DNA of 64,000 nucleotides, from contig NZ_WTFT01000040.1 in the NCBI RefSeq assembly GCF_009861505.1, positions 211,176 through 275,175 of the forward strand, in the 5' to 3' direction. Positions 1-12,471 of the stretch are shown here, in pieces. Positions within the stretch are counted from its first letter, which is position 1. Each line of letters starts with the position of its first letter. The notes beneath the pieces are model-generated. The model was not told the origin of the DNA. It was given only the letters and a program-made list of their open reading frames with translations, and did no database searches. The position numbers and the translations under genes are program-made. This DNA comes from Pseudomonas izuensis (GTDB lineage: Bacteria; Pseudomonadota; Gammaproteobacteria; Pseudomonadales; Pseudomonadaceae).

Positions 1-708
1 GGCGCGCGAACCCGGGTCACGGGACGCAGCCATGACTTCGATCAGGCCTTCAGCGATTTCCGGCACTTCGATGCGGAACAACTCGATCAGCATTTCCGGC
101 GCGGTACGCGACAGGATCAGCTGCGGGCCGCGGTTCTCGGTGCGGATTTCCTTGAGCAGTGCACGCAGGCGCACGCCAACCCGGAAGGTTTCGCGAGAAA
201 TGATGTCTTCACGAGCCAGCAACGCTTCGGCGTTGTTACCCAGATCAACGATCACGTTGTCGCGGGTCACTTTCTTCACGGTGCCGGAGATGATTTCACC
301 CAGGCGCTCGCGGTAAGCGTCAACAACCTGAGCGCGCTCGGCTTCACGAACTTTCTGCACAATGACTTGCTTGGCAGTCTGTGCCGCGATACGACCGAAC
401 TCGATGGACTCGATTTTTTCTTCAACGACGTCGCCGACCTTGGCGCCAGGGTGCGTTTCCGCAACCTTGCTTGGCCAGGTTTCGATGGCTGGATCGTCCA
501 GGTCTGCCTCTTCGACGACCGTCCAGCGACGGAAAGTCTCGTAGGCACCAGTGTGGCGATTGATTTCCACACGCAGATCAACTTCGTCCTCGAAGCGCTT
601 TTTGGTAGCAGTGGCCAGAGCCAGCTCCAACGCTTCAAAAATCACGCTTGCCGGTACACCCTTTTCATTGGATACCGACTCAACAACCAGCAGTACTTCT
701 TTGCTCAT
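1..708 (-). CDS. nusA: Transcription termination/antitermination factor NusA (N-terminal part, runs off the window)
   Basis: NusA binds RNA polymerase and nascent RNA and modulates pausing, termination and antitermination. The frame starts at the ATG at 708, preceded by a GAGG box, with an N-terminus [17 protein letters not shown]. It stays open to the window edge, giving 236 of the roughly 490 residues usual for the family. The visible part covers the polymerase-binding N-terminal domain and probably the S1 domain; the KH domains lie outside. It follows rimP by 47 bases on the same strand, which is the conserved rimP-nusA-infB order. The identity is secure; the gene is partial only because of the window boundary. 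Confidence 0.95.
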   Translation of the reverse strand, partial: MSKEVLLVVESVSNEKGVPASVIFEALELALATATKKRFEDEVDLRVEINRHTGAYETFRRWTVVEEADLDDPAIETWPSKVAETHPGAKVGDVVEEKIESIEFGRIAAQTAKQVIVQKVREAERAQVVDAYRERLGEIISGTVKKVTRDNVIVDLGNNAEALLAREDIISRETFRVGVRLRALLKEIRTENRGPQLILSRTAPEMLIELFRIEVPEIAEGLIEVMAASRDPGSRA

Positions 709-755
709 CGTACGCCTCGCCTTTCGCAAGCCATTGGATCCGCGGGATCCGCGTC

Positions 756-1214
756 TCAGTCAAAACTGGGAATAATGTTGGCCTTGTCGATCATATCGAT
801 CGGCAACAGGAATTCATGGTCATCTACCTGCACCACGACATCCTGCTCTTCTACACCGCGCAGAAGGCCCTGAAAGTTGCGTCGTCCTTCAAAAGGCGAG
901 CGCAGCTTGATCTTCACTTGTTCACCGGCAAATTTTGCAAACTGCTCAAGAGTGAACAGCGGGCGTTCCATGCCAGGCGAGGAAACTTCAAGGGTGTATT
1001 CAACGGAGATTGGATCTTCAACATCCAGGACGCCGCTGATCTGACGGCTTACGATGGCGCAATCGTCCACCAGTACACCGCCCTCTTTATCGATATAAAC
1101 GCGCAACATTGAGTGACGACCTTGAGCCGAAAACTCAATACCCCAGCATTCATAGCCTAGGGCCACGACCACCGGGGCCAGCAAGGCCTGCAACTCTTCT
1201 AGCTTGCTCGACAC
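756..1214 (-). CDS. rimP: Ribosome maturation factor RimP
   Basis: This 152-residue protein is needed for maturation of the 30S ribosomal subunit in the cytoplasm. Its length and N-terminus ([16 protein letters not shown]) fit the family, as do the central [15 protein letters not shown] and the [10 protein letters not shown] segment. The start codon is GTG at 1214, supported by an AGGGGG box 6 bases upstream. It is the first protein gene after tRNA-fMet and is followed by nusA, as in enterobacteria. Two intrinsic-terminator-like hairpins lie between the tRNA and this gene, so its expression may depend on readthrough. Confidence 0.95.
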   Translation of the reverse strand: MSSKLEELQALLAPVVVALGYECWGIEFSAQGRHSMLRVYIDKEGGVLVDDCAIVSRQISGVLDVEDPISVEYTLEVSSPGMERPLFTLEQFAKFAGEQVKIKLRSPFEGRRNFQGLLRGVEEQDVVVQVDDHEFLLPIDMIDKANIIPSFD

Positions 1215-1250
1215 CTGAACCCCCTAGTGCATGTATGTGCATGCTATGCA

Positions 1251-1277
1251 AAATAAAAAAATGGGCGAAACGCCCAT
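1251..1277 (-). terminator. Intrinsic terminator or attenuator just upstream of rimP
   Basis: On the minus strand ATGGGCG, a TTT loop and CGCCCAT form a perfect 7-bp stem followed by a long T-rich run. It ends only 37 bases before the rimP start codon. Little room remains for a promoter after it, so it may act as an attenuator in the rimP-nusA leader. A second hairpin without a T-run (AACGCCG/CGGCGTT, 1284-1305) lies just upstream of it. Confidence 0.7.
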
Positions 1278-1322
1278 CCTTGAAACGCCGTCGAACAGCG
1301 GCGTTGAAAGTGTCCAGCTAAC

Positions 1323-1344
1323 AAAAAGCCCCTTAAAAGGGGCT
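1323..1344 (-). terminator. Intrinsic terminator after tRNA-fMet
   Basis: On the minus strand AGCCCC and GGGGCT form a stem around a 6-base loop, and TTTTTG follows. It lies 9 bases after the CCA end of tRNA-fMet. Confidence 0.75.
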
Positions 1345-1352
1345 CCTTAAAC

Positions 1353-1429
<77 letters not shown>

Positions 1430-1492
1430 ACAAAGCTGGGGCGGAAGTATACGACCGATCCCTAACAGGGTCAATGTAACCTTCCACCTGCA

Positions 1493-1515
1493 AGAAAGCC
1501 CGCAACAGCGGGCTC
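1493..1515 (-). terminator. Intrinsic terminator between tRNA-Leu and tRNA-fMet
   Basis: On the minus strand AGCCCGC, loop TGTT and GCGGGCT form a 7-bp stem followed by TTCTT. The T-run is short, so it may be leaky and allow cotranscription of the two tRNAs. Confidence 0.6.
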
Positions 1516-1526
1516 TCCTGACTAAT

Positions 1527-1612
1527 TGGTACCGAGAAGGGGACTCGAACCCCTACACCCTATGGGCACAACCACCTCAAGGTTGCGTGTCTACCAATTC
1601 CACCACCTCGGC
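1527..1612 (-). tRNA. tRNA-Leu (anticodon GAG)
   Basis: This is an 86-base class II tRNA with a long variable arm and an encoded CCA end. The anticodon stem-loop is CAACC-TTGAGGT-GGTTG, giving anticodon GAG for CTC/CTT leucine codons. The T-arm contains GGTTCGAGTCC. It lies 22 bases downstream of the secG stop, on the same strand. Confidence 0.96.
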
Positions 1613-1634
1613 AATACTACGTTTGAAACCCTTC

Positions 1635-2018
1635 TTACTTCTGCTCTTGAGCTGGAGGTACGTCAGTCGCTGGAGTAGCCGACTTTTGCTCTTGAAGCAC
1701 CGGGACATCATCAGAAGCCGGTTGTTGCTTTGGAACTTCCAACACCGCTGGATTTGGGAGACCTACTTGAGTCAGCTGATGAGCCTTCTCTTTAGCAAAG
1801 TAACCTAACCCCAAGCTGGTTATGAAAAAACCTGCGGCAAGTATAGCAGTAAACTTACTAAGAAAGGTAGAGGAACCTTGGCTTCCGAACACAGTATTTG
1901 AAGCACCTGCTCCGAAAGACGCGCCAGCATCCGCACCCTTACCCTGCTGCAGCAATACCAGAGCAACTACGCCCAACGCACCCAGCAGATGAAAAACGAC
2001 TACGACTGTTTCCAGCAT
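1635..2018 (-). CDS. secG: Preprotein translocase subunit SecG
   Basis: SecG is the small inner-membrane subunit of the SecYEG channel. The 127-residue product starts [14 protein letters not shown] and has two hydrophobic segments (about residues 3-23 and 52-72) with the conserved [10 protein letters not shown] loop between them. A long Pro/Gln/Ala-rich cytoplasmic tail follows. I chose the ATG at 2018; it lies 4 bases after the tpiA stop, so the two are cotranscribed. The tpiA-secG-tRNA-Leu order is typical of gamma-proteobacteria. Confidence 0.95.
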   Translation of the reverse strand: MLETVVVVFHLLGALGVVALVLLQQGKGADAGASFGAGASNTVFGSQGSSTFLSKFTAILAAGFFITSLGLGYFAKEKAHQLTQVGLPNPAVLEVPKQQPASDDVPVLQEQKSATPATDVPPAQEQK

Positions 2019-2022
2019 TTTT

Positions 2023-2778
2023 TCAGTTTCCCGCGGCGCGACAAATCGCACCGAACTCATCTGCATTCAGGGAAGCCCCGCCAATGAGGCCCCCATCGAT
2101 ATCCGGCATGCCGAACAGTTCGACCGCATTGGCCGCCTTCACGCTGCCGCCGTATAGAAGCCGCACACCTTGTGCGACTTCAGAATTTTTTCCCGCCAAC
2201 TGAGCGCGAATGGCTGCGTGCACATCCTGCGCCTGTTGCGGCGAAGCAGTCAGCCCGGTGCCAATGGCCCAGACCGGCTCGTAAGCAATTACTGCATTTG
2301 CAAAAGCATCGACACCCAACGCCTCGATGACGCTATCCAGCTGACGCCCGACAACCTCAAGTGTCTTCCCGGCTTCGCGCTGCTCAAGGGTCTCCCCTAT
2401 GCACAGCACCGGAATCAAGCCGCACGCCTGTGCCGCTGCGAACTTGCGGATCAACATTCCGTCCTGCTCGCCCATGATCTGGCGGCGCTCGGAGTGCCCG
2501 ACAAGCACCAGGGAACAACCTGCATCCACCAACTGACTCGGCGCAATCTCACCGGTCAACGCACCTTGCCCGGATTCCACCGCAGAATTCTGCGCGCCGA
2601 CCGAAATCGACTTTCCTTTCACGCCATCAATCACTTGATTGACATGCAGACAAGATGGGAATACCGCTACATCAACACCGCTCGGCAAGGCCAACTCTCG
2701 AAGGCCATCGATCAGCTCAGCGACGCTGGCGCGGGTACCGTGCATCTTCCAGTTACCAGCTACCATAGGGCGACGCAT
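2023..2778 (-). CDS. tpiA: Triosephosphate isomerase
   Basis: The enzyme interconverts dihydroxyacetone phosphate and glyceraldehyde 3-phosphate. The 251-residue length is normal. The catalytic residues can all be placed: Lys11 in GNWKMHG, His95 in VGHSERR and Glu167 in [11 protein letters not shown], plus the C-terminal phosphate-binding GGSV and GGLIGGASL motifs. It starts with ATG at 2778, 66 bases after glmM on the same strand, and secG follows immediately. Confidence 0.97.
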   Translation of the reverse strand: MRRPMVAGNWKMHGTRASVAELIDGLRELALPSGVDVAVFPSCLHVNQVIDGVKGKSISVGAQNSAVESGQGALTGEIAPSQLVDAGCSLVLVGHSERRQIMGEQDGMLIRKFAAAQACGLIPVLCIGETLEQREAGKTLEVVGRQLDSVIEALGVDAFANAVIAYEPVWAIGTGLTASPQQAQDVHAAIRAQLAGKNSEVAQGVRLLYGGSVKAANAVELFGMPDIDGGLIGGASLNADEFGAICRAAGN

Positions 2779-2844
2779 GCTGTACCTCGTCGGTCAAAGT
2801 GGGCGCAGATGTTACCCAACACAATCATGGCTGGCAAGCCGAAT

Positions 2845-4182
2845 TCAGGCAGAAACTTCACTAACCAGTTTTGCCAGCTCTTCGGCGTAAGCGCGAACCT
2901 GCTTTTCGTCTTCACCTTCGACCATCACACGCACCAGCGGTTCTGTGCCGGACTTGCGCAACAGCACACGCCCGCGCCCTTCCATGGCCTTGGTCACACG
3001 CTCACTGGCCTCCTTGACCGACGCATGCTCGAGAGGATTTGCACCGCCACCGAAGCGCACATTGATCAGCACCTGAGGACACTTGCGTAGCGCCTGGCGG
3101 GCCTGAGCCAGCCCCTCGGAACGCGTCTTCAGCGCCATCAGCACCTGCAAAGCCGCAATGATCGCATCACCGGTGGTGGTGTGATGGAAGCAAACGATAT
3201 GCCCCGAGTTCTCACCACCTACCAACCAGTTGCGCTCGATCAGATCCGCCATTACATAACGGTCGCCGACGTTGGCCCGCACAAATGGAATCGCAAGGTC
3301 CTTCAACGCCAGCTCAAGACCCAGGTTACTCATCAACGTACCGACCACGCCACCTTGCAGCTTGCCGTGCTCATGGAGATCGCGGGCAATGATAAACAGC
3401 AGCTCATCACCATCAACGATTGCACCGGTATGATCGACCATCAGAACACGGTCACCATCGCCATCGAAAGCGATACCCATATCAGCGTGCTCGGCCAGCA
3501 CGGCCGCCTGCAACTGCCCCATGTGGGTCGAGCCACAGTTCTCGTTAATGTTCAAACCGTTAGGCTGGGCGGACATGACCACGACTTCGGCGCCCAACTC
3601 ACGGAACACGCTAGGTGCGACCTTGTAGGTCGCACCATGAGCACAATCGAGAACGATCTTCAGACCAGAGAAATTGGTACCGGTCGGCACGCTGCTCTTG
3701 CAGAACTCGATATAACGGCCGGACGCGTCATTGATTCGCGAGACCTTGCCGATCTTGCTCGACTCAACCACGGTCATCGGCGTGTCCAGCAGCTCTTCGA
3801 TCATCAGCTCCAGCTCATCCGGCAGCTTGGTGCCCTTGCCAGAAAAAAACTTGATGCCGTTATCATCATGCGGGTTGTGCGAGGCGCTGATCACAATACC
3901 GGCCTCGGCCTGGAACGTACGCGACAGGTAGGCAATAGCCGGCGTCGGCATGGGGCCGAGCAGCATCACATCAGCACCCGCCGATGTCAGACCGGCTTCA
4001 AGCGCGGACTCAAACATATACCCGGAAATCCGGGTGTCCTTGCCGACCAGCACCTTGCAGGCACCCATCTTGCGGAACGCCATACCCGCTGCCCAGCCAA
4101 GTCTGAGCATGAAATCAGGAGTAATCGGGTATTCGCCGACTCGACCACGAATGCCGTCAGTACCAAAATATTTTCTAGTCAT
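2845..4182 (-). CDS. glmM: Phosphoglucosamine mutase
   Basis: GlmM converts glucosamine 6-phosphate to the 1-phosphate for UDP-GlcNAc, and so feeds peptidoglycan and LPS synthesis. The 445-residue product begins [16 protein letters not shown] and contains the phosphoserine loop ISASHNP with Ser101, the metal-binding DGDGDR loop near residue 241, and the C-terminal phosphate-binding [11 protein letters not shown]. It follows folP with a 16-base gap, the classic ftsH-folP-glmM order. Confidence 0.97.
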   Translation of the reverse strand: MTRKYFGTDGIRGRVGEYPITPDFMLRLGWAAGMAFRKMGACKVLVGKDTRISGYMFESALEAGLTSAGADVMLLGPMPTPAIAYLSRTFQAEAGIVISASHNPHDDNGIKFFSGKGTKLPDELELMIEELLDTPMTVVESSKIGKVSRINDASGRYIEFCKSSVPTGTNFSGLKIVLDCAHGATYKVAPSVFRELGAEVVVMSAQPNGLNINENCGSTHMGQLQAAVLAEHADMGIAFDGDGDRVLMVDHTGAIVDGDELLFIIARDLHEHGKLQGGVVGTLMSNLGLELALKDLAIPFVRANVGDRYVMADLIERNWLVGGENSGHIVCFHHTTTGDAIIAALQVLMALKTRSEGLAQARQALRKCPQVLINVRFGGGANPLEHASVKEASERVTKAMEGRGRVLLRKSGTEPLVRVMVEGEDEKQVRAYAEELAKLVSEVSA

Positions 4183-4198
4183 AAGTGCTCCATCATTC

Positions 4199-5050
4199 TT
4201 ATTCGGCTGAATCCACTGCGGCGATCATCTTCACCACATCGACTGTTTCGGCTACATCATGAACGCGCAATATGCGCGCCCCCTTGTGCGAAGCCAGCGC
4301 CGCGAGGGCGAGCCCACCATACAGGCGCTCATCCACCGGACGATTCAGTGCCTGACCTATCATGCTCTTGCGCGAAACCCCGACCAATAGGGGCCGCCCA
4401 AAGGCATGCAGAGCCTCCATATGCTTAAACAAGCTTAGATTGTGCTGCAAGGTTTTTGCGAAACCGAAACCTGGATCAAGAATGATTCGTTCAGCCGGTA
4501 TCCCCACCAAGGCGCATTCAGCCATGCGCCCGGCAAGAAACTCTCCCACCTCTTTCGTAACGTCCTGGTACTGCGGGTTATCCTGCATATCACCCGGCTC
4601 ACCGAGCATATGCATCAGACAGACCGGCAACCCCGTGGCCGCCGCAGCATCCAGCGCGCCATCGCGACGCAACGAACGAACATCGTTGATCAACCCTGCT
4701 CCCAGACGCGCGGTTTCACGCATGACGGCTGGCGTGGAGGTATCGACCGATATGATCACATCAAGCTCGCGATGGATTCGCTCGACGATCGGAGCAACGC
4801 GCTCAAGCTCTTCCAGGGGCGAAACCGCCCTGGCGCCCGGGCGCGTCGACTCACCCCCGACATCAATCAGAGTCGCTCCAGCCACCACCATGGCTTCGGC
4901 GTGGCGCAAGGCCGCATCGAGCTGGCTGTACTGACCGCCATCGGAGAAAGAATCGGGAGTGACATTGAGAATACCCATGACATGCGTCTGGGCCAAATCA
5001 AGAACCCGGTTGCCGCAAGGCAACCGGGTCGAGGACTGAACAGAAGTCAT
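4199..5050 (-). CDS. folP: Dihydropteroate synthase
   Basis: The enzyme condenses p-aminobenzoate with 6-hydroxymethyl-dihydropterin pyrophosphate in folate synthesis and is the sulfonamide target. The 283-residue TIM-barrel protein carries [15 protein letters not shown] near the N-terminus, [11 protein letters not shown], and the pyrophosphate/pterin-site segments DPGFGFAKT and GVSRKSMIG. It lies 8 bases after the ftsH stop on the same strand and continues into glmM. Confidence 0.97.
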   Translation of the reverse strand: MTSVQSSTRLPCGNRVLDLAQTHVMGILNVTPDSFSDGGQYSQLDAALRHAEAMVVAGATLIDVGGESTRPGARAVSPLEELERVAPIVERIHRELDVIISVDTSTPAVMRETARLGAGLINDVRSLRRDGALDAAAATGLPVCLMHMLGEPGDMQDNPQYQDVTKEVGEFLAGRMAECALVGIPAERIILDPGFGFAKTLQHNLSLFKHMEALHAFGRPLLVGVSRKSMIGQALNRPVDERLYGGLALAALASHKGARILRVHDVAETVDVVKMIAAVDSAE

Positions 5051-5058
5051 TTCAAACC

Positions 5059-6978
5059 TTAAACGTCAGCAGCCGGGCCGCCGATAGGTGTTTGTGGACG
5101 CTCATCCTGTACCGCCGGAGGCGTTCCAGAAGTACCGGCACCACCCGACCAGTCGCGAGGTTCACGAGGAGTGCGCCCCGCCATGATGTCGTCAATCTGC
5201 TCGGCGTCAATCGTCTCATACTTCATCAGCGCATCAGCCATGGCGTCGAGCTTGTCACGGTTGTCCGTGAGGATCTGCTTCGCCGTGCCGTAGCACTGAT
5301 CAATGATGCTGCGCACCTCGGAGTCGATCAGCTTCGCCGTCTCACCCGAGAAACTTGCATTCTGACCACCGCCGCCGCGACCGAGGAACACTTCGCCCTC
5401 TTCTTCGGCGTACATCAACGGACCGAGCTTCTCCGAAAGGCCCCACTTGGTCACCATGTTCCGGGCAATCTGGCTGGCACGCATGATGTCGTTGGACGCA
5501 CCGGTGGTGACACCATCGAAGCCCAGTGTCATTTCTTCGGCGATACGACCACCGTACAGCGAACAGATCTGGCTGATCAGTGCGCGCTTGGACAGGCTGT
5601 AGCGATCCTCTTCCGGCAGGAACATGGTTACACCCAGCGCTCGACCGCGCGGGATGATCGACACTTTGTACACCGGATCATGCTCAGGCACGACGCGACC
5701 GACGATAGCGTGACCCGCCTCGTGGTAAGCGGTGTTTTGCTTTTCTTTCTCGGACATGACCATGGATTTGCGCTCGGCGCCCATCATGATCTTGTCCTTG
5801 GCCAGTTCGAACTCTTTCATTTCAACGATGCGCTTGCCGGCACGGGCGGCGAACAACGACGCCTCGTTCACCAGGTTGGCCAGGTCAGCACCGGAGAACC
5901 CAGGAGTACCACGAGCGATCACTGCCGGAGCGACGTCGTCACCCATTGGCACTTTGCGCATGTGGACCTTGAGAATCTGTTCACGACCACGGATGTCCGG
6001 AAGACCGACCACAACCTGACGGTCGAAACGACCTGGACGCAGCAGCGCAGGGTCCAGTACGTCAGGACGGTTGGTCGCAGCGATCACAATGATGCCGTCA
6101 TTCATTTCGAAGCCGTCCATCTCCACCAGCAACTGGTTGAGAGTCTGCTCGCGCTCGTCGTGACCGCCGCCCATGCCGGCGCCACGGTGGCGACCAACGG
6201 CGTCGATTTCATCGATGAAGATGATGCATGGCGCGTGCTTCTTCGCCTGTTCAAACATATCGCGAACACGGCTGGCCCCGACACCGACGAACATTTCAAC
6301 GAAGTCGGAACCGGAAATGGTGAAGAACGGCACTTTGGCTTCGCCGGCAATGGCCTTGGCCAGCAAGGTCTTACCGGTACCCGGTGGCCCCACCATCAGC
6401 ACGCCGCGAGGAATGCGCCCGCCCAGGCGCTGGAACTTGCCCGGATCACGCAGGAACTCGACAAGCTCACCAACCTCTTCCTTGGCTTCGTCGCAACCGG
6501 CAACGTCAGCCAAAGTAGTCTTGACCTGATCTTCGGAGAGCAGGCGTGCCTTGCTCTTGCCGAAGCTCATCGGCCCGCCCTTGCCACCGGCACCGCCCTG
6601 CATTTGCCGCATGAAGAACATGAACACGGCAATGATCACCAGGATCGGGAAGCTCGCGACCAGGAGTTGAGTCCAGATGCTTTGCTGTTCAGGCTGCTTG
6701 CCTTCGACCACGACGTGGTTATCCACCAGATCGCCAATCAGGCCATTGTCCTGAATTGCCGGACGAATGGTCTTGAAACTGTCGCCATCGTTGCGCTTGC
6801 CGGTAATCACGTAGCCATCAACCGCCACGCGCTCGACCTTGCCATCCTTGACCTGCTGGATGAAGTCGGAATAGTTGAGGGTCTGCGGCTCGTTAGGGCT
6901 GGAGAAGTTGTTCATCACCGTCACCAGGACAGCCGCGATGATCAACCACAGGATCAGATTCTTTGCCATATCGTTCAA
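5059..6978 (-). CDS. ftsH: ATP-dependent zinc metalloprotease FtsH
   Basis: FtsH is a membrane-anchored hexameric AAA+ protease that degrades misfolded membrane proteins and regulators such as sigma-32 and LpxC. The 639-residue product has two membrane segments (about 7-23 and 108-125) around a periplasmic domain, then Walker A GPPGTGKT, Walker [12 protein letters not shown], the second region of homology, and the zinc site HEAGH. I list the TTG start at 6978 because GAGGG lies 7 bases upstream of it. The alternative ATG three codons later (6969) would give MAKNLILW and has a poorly spaced ribosome site. It is followed closely by folP. Confidence 0.96.
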   Translation of the reverse strand: MNDMAKNLILWLIIAAVLVTVMNNFSSPNEPQTLNYSDFIQQVKDGKVERVAVDGYVITGKRNDGDSFKTIRPAIQDNGLIGDLVDNHVVVEGKQPEQQSIWTQLLVASFPILVIIAVFMFFMRQMQGGAGGKGGPMSFGKSKARLLSEDQVKTTLADVAGCDEAKEEVGELVEFLRDPGKFQRLGGRIPRGVLMVGPPGTGKTLLAKAIAGEAKVPFFTISGSDFVEMFVGVGASRVRDMFEQAKKHAPCIIFIDEIDAVGRHRGAGMGGGHDEREQTLNQLLVEMDGFEMNDGIIVIAATNRPDVLDPALLRPGRFDRQVVVGLPDIRGREQILKVHMRKVPMGDDVAPAVIARGTPGFSGADLANLVNEASLFAARAGKRIVEMKEFELAKDKIMMGAERKSMVMSEKEKQNTAYHEAGHAIVGRVVPEHDPVYKVSIIPRGRALGVTMFLPEEDRYSLSKRALISQICSLYGGRIAEEMTLGFDGVTTGASNDIMRASQIARNMVTKWGLSEKLGPLMYAEEEGEVFLGRGGGGQNASFSGETAKLIDSEVRSIIDQCYGTAKQILTDNRDKLDAMADALMKYETIDAEQIDDIMAGRTPREPRDWSGGAGTSGTPPAVQDERPQTPIGGPAADV

Positions 6979-7170
6979 TTAACTACCCTCTGAAGCAAGC
7001 TCCGCTAATGGCGCGCGCTTCGCATGATATTCACCGGCCTAACTTACTACATTACCTACAACTTGGCAGGCGCCGTCTGTAACCCTTTGTGAAACACTTC
7101 CTACACAATATTCGCTAATTCCCACAAGGCGAAATACGAAAAACCTATCGCCCCGCAAAAAAACCTCGCT

Positions 7171-7800
7171 TTATTCACTCCGGCCGCGGTAGCCCCAAGC
7201 CAGCATGTATTGCTCACGGGAACTGCCACGGGAAGAGTCCGGCTTGATCATCTGGACCTTGTCGAATTTCTGACGAGCGTCCTTCACGTAAGCATCAAAC
7301 CCCTCACCCTGAAAAACCTTGATCACGAAATTACCACCCGGCTTGAGTATCCGAGCAGCCAGATCAAGAGCCAGCTCGCAAAGAAACATGGCTTTTGGCA
7401 TATCTACGGCAGGCGTACCACTCATATTGGGGGCCATATCGGAAATCACAAGGTCCACCTGCGAATTACCCACGGCTTCCAGGATCCGGGCGAGCACTTC
7501 GTCCTGGGTGAAGTCACCCTGGATGAAAGTCACGTCCGGAATGCTGTCCATTTCCAGGATGTCCGAAGCGATCAGACGCCCCTGGCCACCGATCAGCCGG
7601 CTAGTAACCTGCGACCAGCCACCGGGCGCCGCCCCCAGGTCGACAACGGTCATACCCGGACGGATCAGCTTGTATTTCTCCTGTACCTCCAGAAGCTTGT
7701 AACTCGCACGCGAGCGGTAGCCATCCTTCTGTGCCTGCTTCACATAGGGATCATTGACATGTCTTTTCAGCCAACCAAGGCTTGTCTTGGAACGCGCCAT
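7171..7800 (-). CDS. rlmE: 23S rRNA 2'-O-ribose methyltransferase RlmE (RrmJ/FtsJ)
   Basis: RlmE methylates the ribose of U2552 in 23S rRNA on the 50S particle, using S-adenosylmethionine. The 209-residue product has the SAM motif [12 protein letters not shown] and the full catalytic K-D-K-E tetrad: Lys35 (SYKL), Asp121 (ISDMAP), Lys161 ([10 protein letters not shown]) and Glu196 (SREQYM). It lies upstream of ftsH on the same strand, with a 192-base gap, and is divergent from the YhbY gene across a palindromic promoter region. Confidence 0.96.
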   Translation of the reverse strand: MARSKTSLGWLKRHVNDPYVKQAQKDGYRSRASYKLLEVQEKYKLIRPGMTVVDLGAAPGGWSQVTSRLIGGQGRLIASDILEMDSIPDVTFIQGDFTQDEVLARILEAVGNSQVDLVISDMAPNMSGTPAVDMPKAMFLCELALDLAARILKPGGNFVIKVFQGEGFDAYVKDARQKFDKVQMIKPDSSRGSSREQYMLAWGYRGRSE

Positions 7801-7855
7801 TGGGCACCTCGATAATAAGGGTCGTGATTAGTTGGGCGGATCCACGAACCCTCGG

Positions 7856-7876
7856 GTAAAATGGCCGCCATTTTAC
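7856..7876. promoter_or_regulatory. Perfect palindrome carrying -10 boxes on both strands (rlmE / yhbY divergent promoter)
   Basis: GTAAAATGGC and its exact complement are separated by a single base, a 21-bp perfect palindrome. Each strand therefore reads TAAAAT, a good -10 hexamer. On the minus strand CTGACC lies 17 bases upstream of TAAAAT, a reasonable -35 for rlmE. On the plus strand TTGGGC lies 19 bases upstream, a weaker -35 for yhbY. The promoter role is inferred from position and hexamers. Confidence 0.6.
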
Positions 7877-7901
7877 AGAATCCAGACGAAAGGGTCAGAT
7901 T

Positions 7902-8210
7902 ATGCCGCTCACTCAAGAGCAGAAGAAACAGTACAAATCCATTGGCCACCATCTGAAACCGGTTTTGATTGTGGCTGACAACGGTTTGACTGAAGGTGTG
8001 CTAGCCGAACTTGAACGCGCTTTGGCGGATCACGAGCTGATCAAGATCAAGCTCAACATCCTGGATCGCGAATCGCGCCTGGCGTCCATTGCAGAACTGT
8101 GCAAGGTCGGCAAAGCGGATCTGGTTCAGGTCATCGGCAAGATGGCACTGATTTACCGCAAAAACTTCAGCGTCAACAAGCAGCTGTCGAACGTCCATCG
8201 CTTCAAGTGA
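7902..8210 (+). CDS. yhbY: YhbY-family (CRM domain) RNA-binding protein
   Basis: This 102-residue single-domain CRM protein belongs to the family associated with pre-50S ribosomal particles. It starts MPLTQEQKKQYKSIGHHLKPV and contains the conserved pattern around LIVADNGLTEGVL and the loop near ELIKIKLN. It is monocistronic on the plus strand and divergent from rlmE. It ends tail-to-tail with the DUF4149 gene on the other strand, 9 bases away. The family is clear; the exact molecular role in Pseudomonas is not shown here. Confidence 0.9.
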   Translation: MPLTQEQKKQYKSIGHHLKPVLIVADNGLTEGVLAELERALADHELIKIKLNILDRESRLASIAELCKVGKADLVQVIGKMALIYRKNFSVNKQLSNVHRFK

Positions 8211-8219
8211 TGACAAGGG

Positions 8220-8624
8220 TCAAGGGTGTGCTTCGCGCACCCTGCCACTCCATCCCGGCACCGGCTGCAACACCAGCAGCAGCCCGGAAAAACCCAGGAC
8301 AAGATAGCTGAATACCTGCCAACGCACTGCCTGAGGCCAACCGATACGCACCGCGAAGTACATCGCACACGCACCTAACGCCACCAACAACAGTTGCCCG
8401 CGAATATCCCGCCATAGACTGACAAGGCCCTCGGCCTGAATCAGCACCAAAACCTGAAAAACCACGCACGCTGCGGCAAATCCAACCATCAGCGCATTCA
8501 GCATGCCTGCGATTTCGTCGATCAGCAGCGGTGCCAGGCCAATTTTCCCCAGCACCGGCAGCAGACCGATATGCAACAGCCACAGACCGCCGACCCATAG
8601 CATCTGGGCCAGTTGCCAAAGCAC
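8220..8624 (-). CDS. DUF4149-type small membrane protein
   Basis: The product is about 134 residues with four hydrophobic helices, starting near LWQLAQMLWVGGLWLLHIG and including the segments LIDEIAGMLNALMVGFAAAC and WRDIRGQLLLVALGACAMYFA. I recognise it as the DUF4149 family often found after greA in pseudomonads; no function is known to me. The start is uncertain: GTG at 8624 fits the homologous N-terminus, while the first ATG (8603) would remove seven residues. A strong hairpin (8625-8647) sits directly before the GTG. It is the last gene of the carB-greA direction. Confidence 0.75.
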   Translation of the reverse strand: MLWQLAQMLWVGGLWLLHIGLLPVLGKIGLAPLLIDEIAGMLNALMVGFAAACVVFQVLVLIQAEGLVSLWRDIRGQLLLVALGACAMYFAVRIGWPQAVRWQVFSYLVLGFSGLLLVLQPVPGWSGRVREAHP

Positions 8625-8647
8625 GGCGCCCGCACGGAGCGGGCGCC
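8625..8647 (-). terminator. Strong GC hairpin between greA and the DUF4149 gene, no T-run
   Basis: GGCGCCCGC, a 5-base loop and GCGGGCGCC form a perfect 9-bp stem, 5 bases after the greA stop. GTGCTTTGG follows instead of a T-run. It may be a 3'-end stabiliser or a weak terminator; it also occludes the likely GTG start of the next gene. Confidence 0.5.
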
Positions 8648-8652
8648 TGCCT

Positions 8653-9131
8653 TTAGATGTGGCGAACTTCGACAATCTCGTACTCGATAACGCCACCTGG
8701 CGTTTTGACGGCGACCACATCCCCCTCTTCCTTGGCAATCAAGGCACGGGCAATGGGCGAGCCGACGGAGATCTTGCCGAGCTTGATGTCAGCTTCGTCC
8801 TCACCCACGATCTGGTACGTGACACTCTCATCTGTCTCGACGTTGGCAATCTCGACAGTCGTGCCGAAAATTACCTTGCCCGTGTGAGGAATGGTCGTGA
8901 CGTCGATCACCACCGCATTCTGCATGCGGCCTTCGATGTCACGGATCCGTGCCTCGACCATACCCTGCTGCTCGCGAGCAGCGTGATATTCGGCGTTTTC
9001 CTTCAAGTCACCCAACTCACGGGCCGTACCGATGTCCTGGCTGAGCTTCGGACGAACGACCTTGGTCAGGTGAGTGTGCTCTTCTTCCAGGGCGCGAGCG
9101 CCCTGAACAGTCATGGGGTACTTCGTTATGC

Positions 9132-9135
<4 letters not shown>
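8653..9135 (-). CDS. greA: Transcript cleavage factor GreA
   Basis: GreA enters the RNA polymerase secondary channel and stimulates cleavage of backtracked RNA. The 160-residue product begins [19 protein letters not shown]. It has the acidic coiled-coil tip around [13 protein letters not shown] and a C-terminal FKBP-like domain with [16 protein letters not shown]. Its ATG overlaps the carB stop codon (ATGA), which implies translational coupling within a carB-greA operon, an arrangement described for P. aeruginosa. Confidence 0.96.
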
Positions 9136-12368
<3,233 letters not shown>

Positions 12369-12412
12369 ATCCGCAGGTCAGTCGGCAAGCCGTCTTGTTC
12401 AATCTCTGAAGA

Positions 12413-12448
12413 CTTGAGGGGGTCGCCGATATCGGGACCGCCCTCAAG
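12413..12448 (-). promoter_or_regulatory. Long imperfect stem-loop between carA and carB
   Basis: CTTGAGGG pairs with CCCTCAAG, then GGTC with GACC after one unpaired base. The loop itself contains CCGATATCGG. No T-run follows, so this is more likely an mRNA stability or processing element than a terminator. Confidence 0.45.
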
Positions 12449-12471
12449 CTTTGCTACATCAGGGCGAGCGA

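Noticed and set aside
5092-6993. Very long open frame on the strand opposite ftsH (over 600 codons)
   Set aside because: Codon periodicity and the fully conserved FtsH protein on the other strand explain it; high GC at third positions keeps antisense frames open. Its translation resembles no known protein.
6979-7170. Small RNA in the ftsH-rlmE gap
   Set aside because: The 190-base gap is AT-richer, but no hairpin-plus-T-run, promoter pair or known sRNA motif was recognised.
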